Origin: CBDFKU01 sp965248975 | Lineage (GTDB): Bacteria > Chloroflexota > Dehalococcoidia > Lucifugimonadales > JAGWBF01 | Direction: 5' to 3' | DNA: 64,000 bases | Assembly: GCA_965248975.1 (NCBI GenBank) | Contig: CBDFKU010000010.1 | Span: forward strand, 52,287-116,286 | Shown here: positions 17,138-25,419 of the stretch, in pieces | How positions within the stretch are numbered: position 1 is the stretch's first letter | How the letters are laid out: every line of letters begins with the position of its first letter | The notes under the pieces: generated by a model | The model's input: only the letters and a program-made list of their open reading frames with translations | Database searches by the model: none | What the model was told of the DNA's origin: nothing | Made by a program: the position numbers and the translations under genes

Positions 17138-17677
17138 TCAGTATCCTTCGATCTGTATACCCTGAATCACGACCGGCTCCAGCGGTTTGTTACCGCGGTC
17201 GGTGGAGACCGTCGAGATGGCTTCCACCACGTCCTGGCCACTGGTTACGCGGCCGAATATGGTGTGGCGACCGTTCAAGTGGGGGGTCGGAGCCACCGTG
17301 ATGAAGAACTGGCTGCCATTGGTGTTGGGGCCGGTGTTGGCCATGGCCAGGATTCCCGGGCCGTCGAAGACCAGGGAGGTAACGAACTCGTCCTCGAAGG
17401 TGAACCCGGGCCCCCCAAAGCCCGTGCCCTGGGGATCACCGCCCTGGATCATGAACCCGGGGATCACCCGGTGGAAGATCACACCATCGTAGAAGCCGTT
17501 TCTGGATAAGGTGACGAAATTCTCCGCGGTCTTGGGAGTGTCGTCGGGAAAGAGTTGGATCACGATTGCGCCCTTGTTGGTGTTTAGCGTAGCGGTGGCT
17601 TCACCGCTAGACTTATCGCCGCCACAGGCAGAGCTCACGAGCAGCACCCCCAAAGTGATTAATAGCAGCCAACGCAT
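17138..17677 (-). CDS. Peptidyl-prolyl cis-trans isomerase, cyclophilin type, lipoprotein
   Basis: Extracytoplasmic cyclophilin catalysing prolyl isomerisation. The N-terminus is a lipoprotein signal peptide, 'RWLLLITLGVLLVSSACGG', with lipobox VSSAC. The cyclophilin domain has 'GVIFHRVIPGFMIQGGDPQG', 'GPGILAMANTGPNTNGSQFF' and 'LNGRHTIFGRVTSGQDVVE', with the catalytic Arg in FHRVIPGF. I chose the second ATG (17677) because the sequence TATAAT (17684-17689) ends six bases before it, with GTGACG seventeen bases further upstream, which looks like a leaderless promoter; the ATG at 17683 touches the -10 box. Confidence 0.92.
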   Translation of the reverse strand: MRWLLLITLGVLLVSSACGGDKSSGEATATLNTNKGAIVIQLFPDDTPKTAENFVTLSRNGFYDGVIFHRVIPGFMIQGGDPQGTGFGGPGFTFEDEFVTSLVFDGPGILAMANTGPNTNGSQFFITVAPTPHLNGRHTIFGRVTSGQDVVEAISTVSTDRGNKPLEPVVIQGIQIEGY

Positions 17678-17683
17678 CGCCAT

Positions 17684-17712
17684 ATTATAGTCTACCTGCG
17701 GCGGCTCGTCAC
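17684..17712 (-). promoter_or_regulatory. Putative leaderless promoter of the cyclophilin gene
   Basis: On the minus strand, GTGACG (-35-like, 17707-17712), a 17-base spacer, and TATAAT (17684-17689), ending six bases before the ATG at 17677. There is no ribosome-binding site, so the transcript would start at or next to the ATG. Confidence 0.55.
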
Positions 17713-17814
17713 TACCTACGATTGACCGAACTTACGAACAGGGTCTACACTTGGAATACAGGCAGAGACCTGTGGCCGGTGCCTCTTCCCTAGTACCATA
17801 GCAGGAGGAACGAT

Positions 17815-18249
17815 ATGGACTGCCCCCGATGCAGTGTCGTGCTTAAGGACCAGATGTACCGAGGGATCGAGGTGGACAAGTGCCCCCGTTGTGAAGGCAT
17901 GTGGCTGGACCATCCCGAGCTCGGCGAGCTGGAGGACACCGTCGACGGCGATCTAGTCAAGGGTACGATGTTCTTCAGCTCCGAGGGCAGCGACCTGCTT
18001 TGTCCGACGTGTGGCGCCCATATGCACTGGTTCAGGTACAGGCACTACGACCTGGAGCTGGACCTGTGCGAGGCGGAACACGGGTTTTGGCTGGACAAAG
18101 GCGAGGAGAAAAGGGTGCTGGAAATCATAGAACAGCGGGGCAAGGACCTGAAGCGGTCCGCCAGCGCGGAGGTACAATGGGGTAAGTTCCTGTCGGGCAT
18201 CAACAAGAAGTCTTTCCTGGATAAGGCAAAGGACCTGTTCAGGGGCTAA
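17815..18249 (+). CDS. Zinc-ribbon protein (zf-TFIIB type)
   Basis: A 144-residue protein with two zf-TFIIB-like zinc ribbons: 'MDCPRCSVVLKDQ...' with 'DKCPRCEGMWLDHPEL', and 'LLCPTCGAHMHWFRY' with 'LDLCEAEHGFWLDKGEEK'. Each has the CPxC knuckle and the 'GxWLD' signature of this family. The C-terminal 40 residues are charged and may form a helix. The function of this family is not established. A ribosome-binding site AGGAGGA lies eight bases before the ATG. The next gene, also a zinc ribbon, follows seven bases downstream. Confidence 0.85.
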   Translation: MDCPRCSVVLKDQMYRGIEVDKCPRCEGMWLDHPELGELEDTVDGDLVKGTMFFSSEGSDLLCPTCGAHMHWFRYRHYDLELDLCEAEHGFWLDKGEEKRVLEIIEQRGKDLKRSASAEVQWGKFLSGINKKSFLDKAKDLFRG

Positions 18250-18256
18250 CGCGATC

Positions 18257-18559
18257 GTGCCATCAACCCTGTCTCCAGAGGACGCCTTGCGACCCCATTG
18301 CCCTGAATGCCGGCACCCCCTCGACTTCCCTGCCGAGCGGACGATGCCCGATGGCGTAATGGAGCACCGTTGTCCCAGTTGCTCTTACCAGATTCCTTTG
18401 CTGGTGCCGTGGAGCGAGAATCCGGAGGCCTGCTCCGAGTGCGGCGCTGACCCAGCTCCAAGGGCGATCACTTCCGGCGTTGATAGTAGCGGCCTGCTAA
18501 ACTTGGTGTCATGCGGGTCGTGCGGCCGCATCCTCGGACGTTACTGGGGCCTGCTGTGA
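18257..18559 (+). CDS. Small zinc-ribbon protein of unknown function
   Basis: A 100-residue protein with three cysteine knuckles: 'HCPECRHPLDFPAE' paired with 'HRCPSCSYQIPLLV', 'ACSECGADPAPR', and 'VSCGSCGRILGRYWGLL' at the end. The last motif resembles the end of zinc-ribbon families. The start is GTG at 18257 without a strong ribosome-binding site. It probably forms an operon with the upstream zinc-ribbon gene. No function can be assigned. Confidence 0.6.
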   Translation: MPSTLSPEDALRPHCPECRHPLDFPAERTMPDGVMEHRCPSCSYQIPLLVPWSENPEACSECGADPAPRAITSGVDSSGLLNLVSCGSCGRILGRYWGLL

Positions 18560-18572
18560 CCATGGGTCGAGG

Positions 18573-19706
18573 CTAGCTGAAGAGCACCGGCTCGGCCTGC
18601 CGAAGCTCACGTGGCCATACGACGACCTTTCTTCCCTCTTGCCACTGGACTATGACCACTGATCTTCCGACCTGGAGCCCGGTTTCCGGCTCCAGCTTGA
18701 ATCGGCCATAGAAGGTGGTGAAGTCCAGGTGGTCCGCCGTCCGTCTCAGGGCCCAGTCGTCCAGGGTCCCAGCCTCCTCCAGGCACCGTTGGACCACCAG
18801 ACCTCCGGCATAGGCCTGGGCCAGGGCATAGTCCCCTCCCATTGGGCCGAAAGCGTCGAATCTCCCCGCCAGCTCAGCAGCGGAGGGCCCGTAGTCTGGA
18901 ATGTTGTGCGCCCCTGGCTCCCACTGGCTGGGGCCCATGAACCCGTCCGCCCTGCTCCCCAACTCCGAACCGAACTGTGCTATCCCCGGCGCAACCAGGG
19001 CTACCACCTTGGCCCCGCGCTCCATCTCAGCCATTTGGCGGGCTAACAGCACGTCATCCTGGATGAGACCCACACCCAGGATGACGTCCGGCTCGCTTTT
19101 CCACATCTCAGTAATGATGGACGAGAAGTCGGGCTCTGGGAACCGATACCGGTGCTTGAAAACCATCTGAAACCCATGCTGGAGGGCGTATGATTCGGCT
19201 CCAGAGGTCACCGCTTCTGGGAATGTCCCTCTGTCGGAGCGGATGATGGCCAGCCTTGACGAGTCGGGGACCAGCTCCCGGGCAAGATCGATGACACCCA
19301 GGAGGTACCGGCTGGCAGGCGCAAGGATGCCCACCACCCAGCAGAAGCCCTGCCGGTGTATCTCGTCGGAGGCGCCTCCGTGGTTCCAAAGGACGCGTTG
19401 ATGAGCCTCGGAGACAGCAGCGGCCGACATGGTTAGGACGCTGGAATAGGGGCCGAGGAGGATGTCAACCTGGTCATTTACGATGAGGCGCTCGGTCATC
19501 TCAGCGGCCATCCGGGGTTCGCTGCGGTCGTCGTAGTGGATGAGGGTCAGCGGAAGCTTATCTCCGAGGGATCTGACGAAGATACCGCCGGCCTCGTTGA
19601 CTGCGTCGACCCAGGCGGCCGCGCCCTCCATCGCCTGGCTGCCCTGGCCGCTGAACTGGCCGGTCAGCGAAGCGGTCATGCCGGCCGTAATCCCGGGGCG
19701 CTGCAA
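18573..19706 (-). CDS. LivK-like ligand-binding protein lacking a signal peptide
   Basis: A periplasmic-binding-protein type I fold of the branched-chain amino acid receptor family, 377 residues. Typical elements: 'ITAGMTASLTGQFSGQGSQA' at the very N-terminus, 'GGIFVRSLG', 'DILLGPYSSVLTMSAAAVSE', 'RVLWNHGGASDEIHRQGFCW'. Transported family members carry a signal peptide; here the fold starts at residue 5 and an in-frame stop lies just upstream of the TTG start, so none is possible. An ATG at 19679 is an alternative start. It is therefore probably cytosolic, like the amide sensor AmiC, and lies 32 bases after the FIST-domain gene on the same strand. No permease genes are adjacent. Confidence 0.8.
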   Translation of the reverse strand: MQRPGITAGMTASLTGQFSGQGSQAMEGAAAWVDAVNEAGGIFVRSLGDKLPLTLIHYDDRSEPRMAAEMTERLIVNDQVDILLGPYSSVLTMSAAAVSEAHQRVLWNHGGASDEIHRQGFCWVVGILAPASRYLLGVIDLARELVPDSSRLAIIRSDRGTFPEAVTSGAESYALQHGFQMVFKHRYRFPEPDFSSIITEMWKSEPDVILGVGLIQDDVLLARQMAEMERGAKVVALVAPGIAQFGSELGSRADGFMGPSQWEPGAHNIPDYGPSAAELAGRFDAFGPMGGDYALAQAYAGGLVVQRCLEEAGTLDDWALRRTADHLDFTTFYGRFKLEPETGLQVGRSVVIVQWQEGRKVVVWPRELRQAEPVLFS

Positions 19707-19738
19707 GGGCGATCTCTAGCCGACTACCGCGTGGACGG

Positions 19739-20929
19739 CTAGCTTTCCCTGAGTGGGCGGAATATTCCGAAGGAGCTGGTGTAGCCGTGAAGAAAAGTAG
19801 TCCCCCCTACGGGCCCTATCTCTCCGTTGCAAAAGAACCCCCCAAGGGGAATGGCCCCAACTTTGTCTGCGAAAAGGGCGGTGTCGTGGTCGGGCTGGCC
19901 GTACAGGTACTCCCCGCGGCCGAGGCAGGAGAACAAGAGGGCTCCCTCCGGCCTGCCGTGGGTGTTTTCGTCGGAATACTTGGTGAGCAGGTTCGACAGG
20001 TCCTCGGCCGAAGTTAAAGCGTCCCGAAGGTGGAACTGGACCCGCTGTCCCTCTCTCAGAGCTTCGCCGATGGCCATGACGCCGGCCCGTGCGTCCAGCC
20101 CGATGATATTGCGGATCAGGAAGTCACCCTGCTGAGGGATATCCACGAGGTCGTCCATGAGGATGCCCAGGAAAAGGGAATGCTGCATTAATTCCCGGTC
20201 CCGCTCGCTGGCCGACGAGAAGCATTCCCGCAGCACTTCCAGGGGAGGCCGGCCGTCCAGCTCGGCCAGGAGGTTCTGCTGGCTCTTGGTAATGGTCATC
20301 AGCGGTCCCATGGGCCGGCATCCCTGGGCGACCACAGTGTCGACGGCTATGTTACCTCGCAGGCCGATCCCGATGGTTCCAGACCGATAGATCTTGTCGC
20401 CCAGGAACAGAGCGTTGTCCCCCTGCCGCTGGCCTCCACTGGCCATGCCGCCGATTTTGACGCTCCTGCTGAAGGCGTAATCCATCCCCATCAAAAAGTT
20501 CTGTGCCGGAAAGCTAAAAGGGTCTGCCAGGAGCAGGAACCGGGGGTCCTCTCCGGCAGGAACCTTGAGGGCCTCTTCCCAGGCCTCAGGACCGGCGTCC
20601 ATATCTGGGAGGTCCTCCCCTTCCAGGTGGAAGGGAGACATCTCTACTTCTGGAAGGTGTGCCACGGTGAGGGAGAATCCCGGGCGATTCTCCACTTCCT
20701 TGCCACCGCCTATCACTCCGCCGGCCGAGCAGCCGAACAGCAGAGTAGGACCGAGGGCATCCCGTAACAATCCAGGTATGCGCTCGTACTGGGCTGAGAA
20801 GTGGCCAGAGACGAACACAACGGTCAAGTCGGCGTTGTTGGCCCCCAGGTTCTCCCGAACGGAGGAGACACACTCGCCGACGGCTCTTTCGAGGCTATCT
20901 TGATCCGAAACAGCTGAAGCGTACTTCAT
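19739..20929 (-). CDS. FIST-domain sensory protein
   Basis: Protein with FIST N and C domains, 396 residues, predicted to be a cytosolic small-ligand sensor. Typical features: 'LTVVFVSGHFSAQYERIPGL', 'LLFGCSAGGVIGGGKEVE', 'FLLLADPFSFPAQNFLMGMD', 'VKIGGMASGGQRQGDNALFL', 'VAQGCRPMGPLMTITKSQQN', and the C-terminal 'ALLFSCLGRGEYLYG' and 'GAIPLGGFFCNGEIGPVGG'. The ATG at 20929 has GGAAGG upstream; an upstream GTG-type start would add eighteen residues. It lacks attached kinase or cyclase domains, so it must act through another protein; its nearest partner is the LivK-like protein downstream. Confidence 0.9.
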   Translation of the reverse strand: MKYASAVSDQDSLERAVGECVSSVRENLGANNADLTVVFVSGHFSAQYERIPGLLRDALGPTLLFGCSAGGVIGGGKEVENRPGFSLTVAHLPEVEMSPFHLEGEDLPDMDAGPEAWEEALKVPAGEDPRFLLLADPFSFPAQNFLMGMDYAFSRSVKIGGMASGGQRQGDNALFLGDKIYRSGTIGIGLRGNIAVDTVVAQGCRPMGPLMTITKSQQNLLAELDGRPPLEVLRECFSSASERDRELMQHSLFLGILMDDLVDIPQQGDFLIRNIIGLDARAGVMAIGEALREGQRVQFHLRDALTSAEDLSNLLTKYSDENTHGRPEGALLFSCLGRGEYLYGQPDHDTALFADKVGAIPLGGFFCNGEIGPVGGTTFLHGYTSSFGIFRPLRES

Positions 20930-21084
20930 GAGGAAAATTCCTTCCAGGAAAGGGCTGTCGAAGAGCCCCCTCGTCAGTGACAATCAGTATACCAGACGAA
21001 TTCCACCCTCGCACCGGTAGACTTGACTGGCTTCGGGAGAACCTCTACAATTCCTCCGTCGACAGGTACGGGTAACGGATAGGG

Positions 21085-21411
21085 ATGGAGTTGAGCGCCT
21101 TGGTTTCCCAGATACGCATCTACACCATCAATCGTGGCATGATGGACTCCTGGCTGAAGCTGTTCGAGGAACGGATTCTGCCAATACACCAAAAGCTGAA
21201 CATACCGGTGGAGGCGGCCTGGGTCAACGGCGACCGAACCGAGTTCATCTGGGTGCGCAGCTTCTCCAATGCCGAAGAAATACCTGCCAAGGAGGCAGAG
21301 TATTTCGCCTCGCCGGAGCGACAGGCCCTGGGTGACCAGCCCACCAGCCATGTCGCAAAGACGGAGATCCGGGTAGTCGAGAAAGCCCTAGCCTCTGTAG
21401 GAACGAGCTAG
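21085..21411 (+). CDS. NIPSNAP-family protein
   Basis: A 108-residue ferredoxin-like alpha+beta barrel protein. 'IRIYTINRGMMDSWLKLFEE' and 'PVEAAWVNGDRTEFIWVRSF' followed by 'SPERQALGDQPTSHV' are the usual NIPSNAP pattern. The molecular function in bacteria is unknown; some relatives act as small monooxygenase-like or dimeric barrel proteins. It precedes the EVE gene by 29 bases on the same strand. Confidence 0.8.
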   Translation: MELSALVSQIRIYTINRGMMDSWLKLFEERILPIHQKLNIPVEAAWVNGDRTEFIWVRSFSNAEEIPAKEAEYFASPERQALGDQPTSHVAKTEIRVVEKALASVGTS

Positions 21412-21440
21412 CGTCGGAACCTCAGCTGAGGTAGGGTTCA

Positions 21441-21911
21441 TTGGCAGAGCAGAGATACTGGCTTTTCAAATCGGAGCCGTCCGACTACTCCTACGCCGAT
21501 CTGGTGAAAGATGTCACCGCCGAGTGGGACGGGGTCCGGAACTTCCAGGCCCGCAACTTCATGCGGGATGAGATGAAGGTCGGAGACGGAGTCCTTTTCT
21601 ACCACAGCAGCAACGCCCTGTTGGCGGTCGTGGGAACGGCCAAAGTAGTGCGGGAGGCCTATCCGGACCACACCTCCTGGGACCCGAACTCCAAATACTA
21701 CGATCCGAAGAGTACACCCGATAAGCCCCTCTGGTATATGGTGGACATCCAGGCCGATCGAGGGCTAACCAGGCCCGTTTCTTTGCAGGAGATCAAAGAG
21801 AACCCCCGCCTCCAAAACATGCTGCTGGTGCGTCGCGGAATGCGCCTATCCATCCAGCCGGTGCAAAAAGAGGAGTGGGACGAGATCGTGGTCCTAGGCG
21901 AAGGTCCATGA
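21441..21911 (+). CDS. EVE-domain protein
   Basis: A 156-residue EVE (PUA-like) protein. Diagnostic segments are 'YWLFKSEPSDYSYADL', 'EWDGVRNFQARNFMRDEMK', 'GVLFYHSSNALLAVVGTAKV' and 'YMVDIQADRGLTRPVSLQ'. The domain binds modified bases in nucleic acids; bacterial EVE proteins have been linked to tRNA modification and to DNA-modification-sensing restriction. Here it stands alone, without a fused nuclease. The start is TTG at 21441 with GAGGTAGGG upstream. Confidence 0.9.
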   Translation: MAEQRYWLFKSEPSDYSYADLVKDVTAEWDGVRNFQARNFMRDEMKVGDGVLFYHSSNALLAVVGTAKVVREAYPDHTSWDPNSKYYDPKSTPDKPLWYMVDIQADRGLTRPVSLQEIKENPRLQNMLLVRRGMRLSIQPVQKEEWDEIVVLGEGP

Positions 21912-22013
21912 GCTTCCATGAGAAGTCCTGCGCATCAGACCGCCAGTGGTAGTATAATGGGCCCAACGTGCATTGTCGTCGTCGGAGACAAATTCGCATG
22001 AGGAGAGCAAGCC

Positions 22014-23681
22014 GTGGCAGAGTATGACGTGGTGATTCGGGGTGGCACTATCGTAGATGGAACGGGGATCCCGCGATTCAAAGCGGATCTGGCCGTCAAG
22101 GACCAGCGTATTGCCAAGATAAGCGGCAAGATATCGGCCGGAGGCGCCAGGGAGATCAACGCCAGCGGATGCATCGTCGCCCCGGGGGCCATCGACCTCC
22201 ACACCCATTATGACGGCCAGCTGAACTGGGACCCATACGCCTCTCTGTCGGGCTGGTTCGGGGCCACTTCGATAACCATCGGACAGTGCGGCTTCGGCTT
22301 CGCACCGACCAGGCCCGAGGACCGGGACCTGAACATGCGCATGATGAACCGCATCGAGGCCATCCCCCTGGAGTCCATGCGCAAGGGGATGAGGTGGGAC
22401 TGGGAGACCTTCCCGGAGTACCTAGACAGCCTGGACCGACAAGGTCTCGGCGTCAACGTCGGAGCCCTTTTCCCCTTCTCACCTATGAGAGGCTACGTGC
22501 TGGGTATGCTGCCTGCCCGCGAGAGGACCTCGGTGACAGAGGCCGAGCTGAACCAGATGAAGCAGATGTTCTATGAGGCGATGAAGGCGGGAGCCTTCGG
22601 ATTTTCGGCGGACCAGGAGATGGAGGACCGGCCAGAGGACGGGGGCTTCTTGCCCAGCCACATGGCGTCGAAGGAGGAGTTCCTGGGGCTGGCCGAGGTG
22701 ATGGGTGAGTTCGGCGTCGGTCATATGGGCTGGACCATAGGCCAGGTAGACCCCCAGGGACAGCTGGACCTCCTGGCTCAGATGCTGAGGATCAGCGGCA
22801 GCAAGCTCCACATTTCGCTACAGGACAGCGGACGCCACGATTGGGTGGCCGAACGCCGTGCCGAGGGACTCCCAGCGGTGTTCCAGCAGCCTGTGATGCC
22901 CATCTACTCGGAGTTCTCCCTGGCGGAGTTCAACATGTTCGACTACATGTCCAACTGGGTGAAACCGCTGGTGGGCTCCGCTGAGGAGCGGACCGAGAAG
23001 CTAAAGGCCGAGGGCGTCCGGGAGGCCATGAAGGCGGACGTGGAGCGCTTCACGCGGATCAAGTGGAACAAGATCAGCGTTCTGGAAGTGGCCCAGGAGA
23101 GGAACTTCAAGTACGAAGGCATGACCCTGGAGCAGATGGCCAAGGAAGAGGGGAAGCATCCCGTGGATGCCTGGCTGGACCTGGCCATCGACGAGGGCCT
23201 GCACACAGTCTTTGCCCAGCATGCGGGGCAGGAGAACGACCCCGTGGTGGCGGCCCGGATCAACGATCCCCACTCCCACATCTCGGTCTCCGACGGCGGT
23301 GCCCACACCAGGTTCCTATCTGTCAGCATGTGGCCGGTTTACTTCCTGGCAAGCTGGGTCCGGGACGCCCAGATCATGACCCTGGAACAGGCCCACTACA
23401 AGATGAGCGCCCTCCCCTGCTGGCTGGCCGACTTCAAGGACCGGGGCACCTTGCGTGTGGATAAGTGGGCGGACATCATAGTCTATAACCAGGATGAGCT
23501 TGGATTCGTGTATGACAAGCCCATCTACGCCAACGACTTCCCGGGCGGTGAGCGGCGGTTCATACAGAAGCCCAAGGGACTACGCTACACCATCGTCAAC
23601 GGGACGGTCACCTTCGAGGGAGCCGAATGTACCGGCGCATTGCCGGGCAAGCTGCTGCGTAGCTACGACTCCATGAGCTAG
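22014..23681 (+). CDS. D-aminoacylase-type amidohydrolase (N-acyl-D-amino-acid deacylase family)
   Basis: Metal-dependent hydrolase of the amidohydrolase superfamily, 555 residues. The metal motif 'GAIDLHTHYDGQLNWD' is the family's HxH signature; 'YDVVIRGGTIVDGTGIPRFK' is the N-terminal beta-sandwich start; later 'SISVSDGGAHTRF'-like text reads 'SHISVSDGGAHTRFLS' with the conserved aspartate. The C-terminus returns to 'LRYTIVNGTVTFEGAECTGA', closing the composite sandwich. The GTG start has AGGAGAG upstream. Family members deacylate N-acyl-D-amino acids, but substrates of this environmental clade are mostly untested. A strong hairpin (23706-23754) ends the transcript. Confidence 0.9.
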   Translation: MAEYDVVIRGGTIVDGTGIPRFKADLAVKDQRIAKISGKISAGGAREINASGCIVAPGAIDLHTHYDGQLNWDPYASLSGWFGATSITIGQCGFGFAPTRPEDRDLNMRMMNRIEAIPLESMRKGMRWDWETFPEYLDSLDRQGLGVNVGALFPFSPMRGYVLGMLPARERTSVTEAELNQMKQMFYEAMKAGAFGFSADQEMEDRPEDGGFLPSHMASKEEFLGLAEVMGEFGVGHMGWTIGQVDPQGQLDLLAQMLRISGSKLHISLQDSGRHDWVAERRAEGLPAVFQQPVMPIYSEFSLAEFNMFDYMSNWVKPLVGSAEERTEKLKAEGVREAMKADVERFTRIKWNKISVLEVAQERNFKYEGMTLEQMAKEEGKHPVDAWLDLAIDEGLHTVFAQHAGQENDPVVAARINDPHSHISVSDGGAHTRFLSVSMWPVYFLASWVRDAQIMTLEQAHYKMSALPCWLADFKDRGTLRVDKWADIIVYNQDELGFVYDKPIYANDFPGGERRFIQKPKGLRYTIVNGTVTFEGAECTGALPGKLLRSYDSMS

Positions 23682-23705
23682 GCCGGGAAACCTACTCGCT
23701 GCACC

Positions 23706-23754
23706 AAAAAGACAGGAGCGGCCACGTCTGACGCGTGGCCGCTCCTGTCTTTTT
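23706..23754 (+). terminator. Strong hairpin terminator after the amidohydrolase gene
   Basis: A perfect 21-base-pair stem: A-tract GACAGGAGCGGCCACG, loop TCTGACG, then CGTGGCCGCTCCTGTC and a T run. The A tract on the left and T tract on the right make it functional in both directions. Confidence 0.9.
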
Positions 23755-23795
23755 GCCCGAAGTTGCTTACCGTATAAGGCCTGACAGAAGCACAA

Positions 23796-23848
23796 TCCCA
23801 GGGGCCTCTAGGTCGCTCCTGGCGGAGGTTCCTACTTAGCTCCTGGGA
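23796..23848. other. Rod-like imperfect hairpin, possible structured RNA
   Basis: TCCCAGG (23796-23802) pairs with CCTGGGA (23842-23848); inside, TAGG pairs with CCTA and CTCC pairs with GGAG around a TGGC loop. The internal loops are nearly symmetric. It resembles no riboswitch or standard RNA I know. It may be a small RNA or a leader structure. Confidence 0.35.
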
Positions 23849-24043
23849 CTGTATCTATTAGGATAGCATACCTCTCGGGCGGTTGTCAACTTTTTGTTTC
23901 TGCATCCGATGAACCCTCGGAAATCTGGCCACTAAACTCCTTCTAGAAGGATGGTCAAGACTGACTGCAGTCTCATCGGGCTAGCTGCACTGCCGATAGG
24001 AGATGGTTGTACTTAGGGGATGGGAGGGCACCCGATAGATTGT

Positions 24044-24059
24044 ATATGTAGATACATAT
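24044..24059. promoter_or_regulatory. A+T-rich palindrome, operator-like
   Basis: ATATGTA and TACATAT are exact inverted repeats separated by GA, 170 bases before the next gene, within a locally A+T-rich stretch. A regulator-binding site is possible but unproven. Confidence 0.3.
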
Positions 24060-24230
24060 TTTAGATTAGTTGATATACATATTAATCCGTTGGGCTACAA
24101 ATGGGGCCTGCGGATCTCTCTAATTATGGTCGGCTGTTTCGTAGCCTGCTTGGGCTTTGGGTCGGCCCCACACTGCCAGTCATGGTACACTGTGGATGCC
24201 GATCCTTGCCAAGGGAAAAGGTAACGGGAT

Positions 24231-24812
24231 TTGTGGAGTTCTGTGTCTATCCCCGGGCGACCTCGTATTCTGATGGTTGATGCATCGGGGAATCACCTCG
24301 GATGGGAGTCCGACTTCTGTGCCCGTCTTTATACAAGTATGGCAAAGCGCGGCATCGGTCTTGCATCCGTCAGCCCTGTGCGGTTGAGGAAGCCAGATGA
24401 GATGGCCCGATACCTAGATGACCAGGAAGCTGTCAACAGCATCATTCTATTCGCCCATACTGGTGAAGGTCTGGGTGGGGGAGGCGCCGATTTCCCTAGA
24501 TATTGGGACTGGCTCTCCTCGCGTCGAGACCTGACGCCCAAGCTGTTCGTCTCCTGTACTTGGGAGGACTACGACGCCGCACTGAGCGAGGATATACTGA
24601 AACGCCCCGATACCGTCGCGCCCCTGGCAGTGGTCCAGCAGTCGCCCGTAACGGACCGAGAAGCTGGCCTGTTCCTCCTGAAGTTCTTCACGGAGCTCGA
24701 TCTGCATTCGACGGACGACATCACCGGTAGGATGGTCTGGTTCTCCGCCTCCAAGGCCAGGGAGCTGCTGCGGAGGCGCCGGCTCACCGGTAAATTCGGA
24801 CTGCGGTGTTGA
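24231..24812 (+). CDS. Protein of unknown function, possible caspase/CHAT-like fold
   Basis: A 193-residue protein I do not recognise by family. It begins with a strand 'PRILMVDASGNHLGWESDF', then a helix-rich part, the strand 'VNSIILFAHTGEGLGGGG' and later 'LTPKLFVSCTWEDYDAALSE'. A strand ending in His-x-Gly-x-Gly followed by a strand ending in Ser-Cys is the arrangement of the His/Cys dyad in caspase and CHAT proteases, so a CHAT-like fold is possible, but this is inference only. The TTG start at 24231 has AAGGGAAAAGG upstream; GTG at 24243 is an alternative. It stands alone behind an A+T-rich intergenic region. Confidence 0.55.
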   Translation: MWSSVSIPGRPRILMVDASGNHLGWESDFCARLYTSMAKRGIGLASVSPVRLRKPDEMARYLDDQEAVNSIILFAHTGEGLGGGGADFPRYWDWLSSRRDLTPKLFVSCTWEDYDAALSEDILKRPDTVAPLAVVQQSPVTDREAGLFLLKFFTELDLHSTDDITGRMVWFSASKARELLRRRRLTGKFGLRC

Positions 24813-24904
24813 TGGGGTCGGCTACTCGAGGATCGCTCCTACGTAACCTCATGGAAAGCGAGCTGCTGGGTCATGTTAGCTCTTTGCCGTTGAAGGTTCG
24901 CCAG

Positions 24905-25246
24905 TCAGATAGATATGATGTTCGCCCGCGGTAGCTGTTGGATGGCTGCCCAATCCACCATACCGTCGGTCTCGATTAGGTCCAGCCGCGCGACCAGCTC
25001 GAGGTGCAGGCGATCCGTGTCCAGACCCATGAACTGCGGAAGGAACGGAACCAGGCCGTATATCGCGTCCTGAAGCTTGGCCGCCGCCCCGCGACTATTG
25101 TGCCGCTCAAGGTGGAGCAAGCCCACCGCCGCCTTGATCAGCGCGTGGTAGAAGAGGCGGATGGGATATGACGCGTCGAGCCACAGGCGCTCCAGCGTTT
25201 CGTGGCAGCTCCAGAAGGCGCCCCGGTTGAACTCGTCTACGGCCAC
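24905..25246 (-). CDS. DUF309 protein
   Basis: A helical protein of the DUF309 family, function unknown. Its signature is clear: 'VDEFNRGAFWSCHETLERLW' and 'FYHALIKAAVGLLHLERHNS' followed by 'RGAAAKLQDAI'. The only standard start in frame is GTG at 25246. The same frame stays open upstream toward the lipid kinase gene and encodes plausible N-terminal residues ('LDKRWLAQLHRDGL'), but no ATG, GTG or TTG is present there, so the real start is uncertain and an indel is possible. Confidence 0.8.
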   Translation of the reverse strand: MAVDEFNRGAFWSCHETLERLWLDASYPIRLFYHALIKAAVGLLHLERHNSRGAAAKLQDAIYGLVPFLPQFMGLDTDRLHLELVARLDLIETDGMVDWAAIQQLPRANIISI

Positions 25247-25419
25247 GCCGAGCTCCGGAGGCGGCGTGTGTTCTGTCCCTATGAAGGACGACAGTCCGTC
25301 GCGGTGTAGTTGGGCCAGCCACCGCTTATCCAGCGTGCGTCTGTCGCCCTTGAGGGGGCGTGCTGGCAGGGCCCCACGATCCGGTCCGATTCGCAGACTG
25401 GGATTGTCCTGTTCTGTAC

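Larger units (their letters stand above)
23682..24230. other. 549-base intergenic region with two hairpins and an A+T-rich palindrome
   Basis: No convincing gene is seen. The region holds a terminator hairpin (23706-23754), a rod-like imperfect hairpin (23796-23848) and an A+T-rich stretch with the palindrome ATATGTA-GA-TACATAT (24044-24059). The A+T-rich part contrasts with the rest of the window and could contain the promoter of the next gene. Confidence 0.5.
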
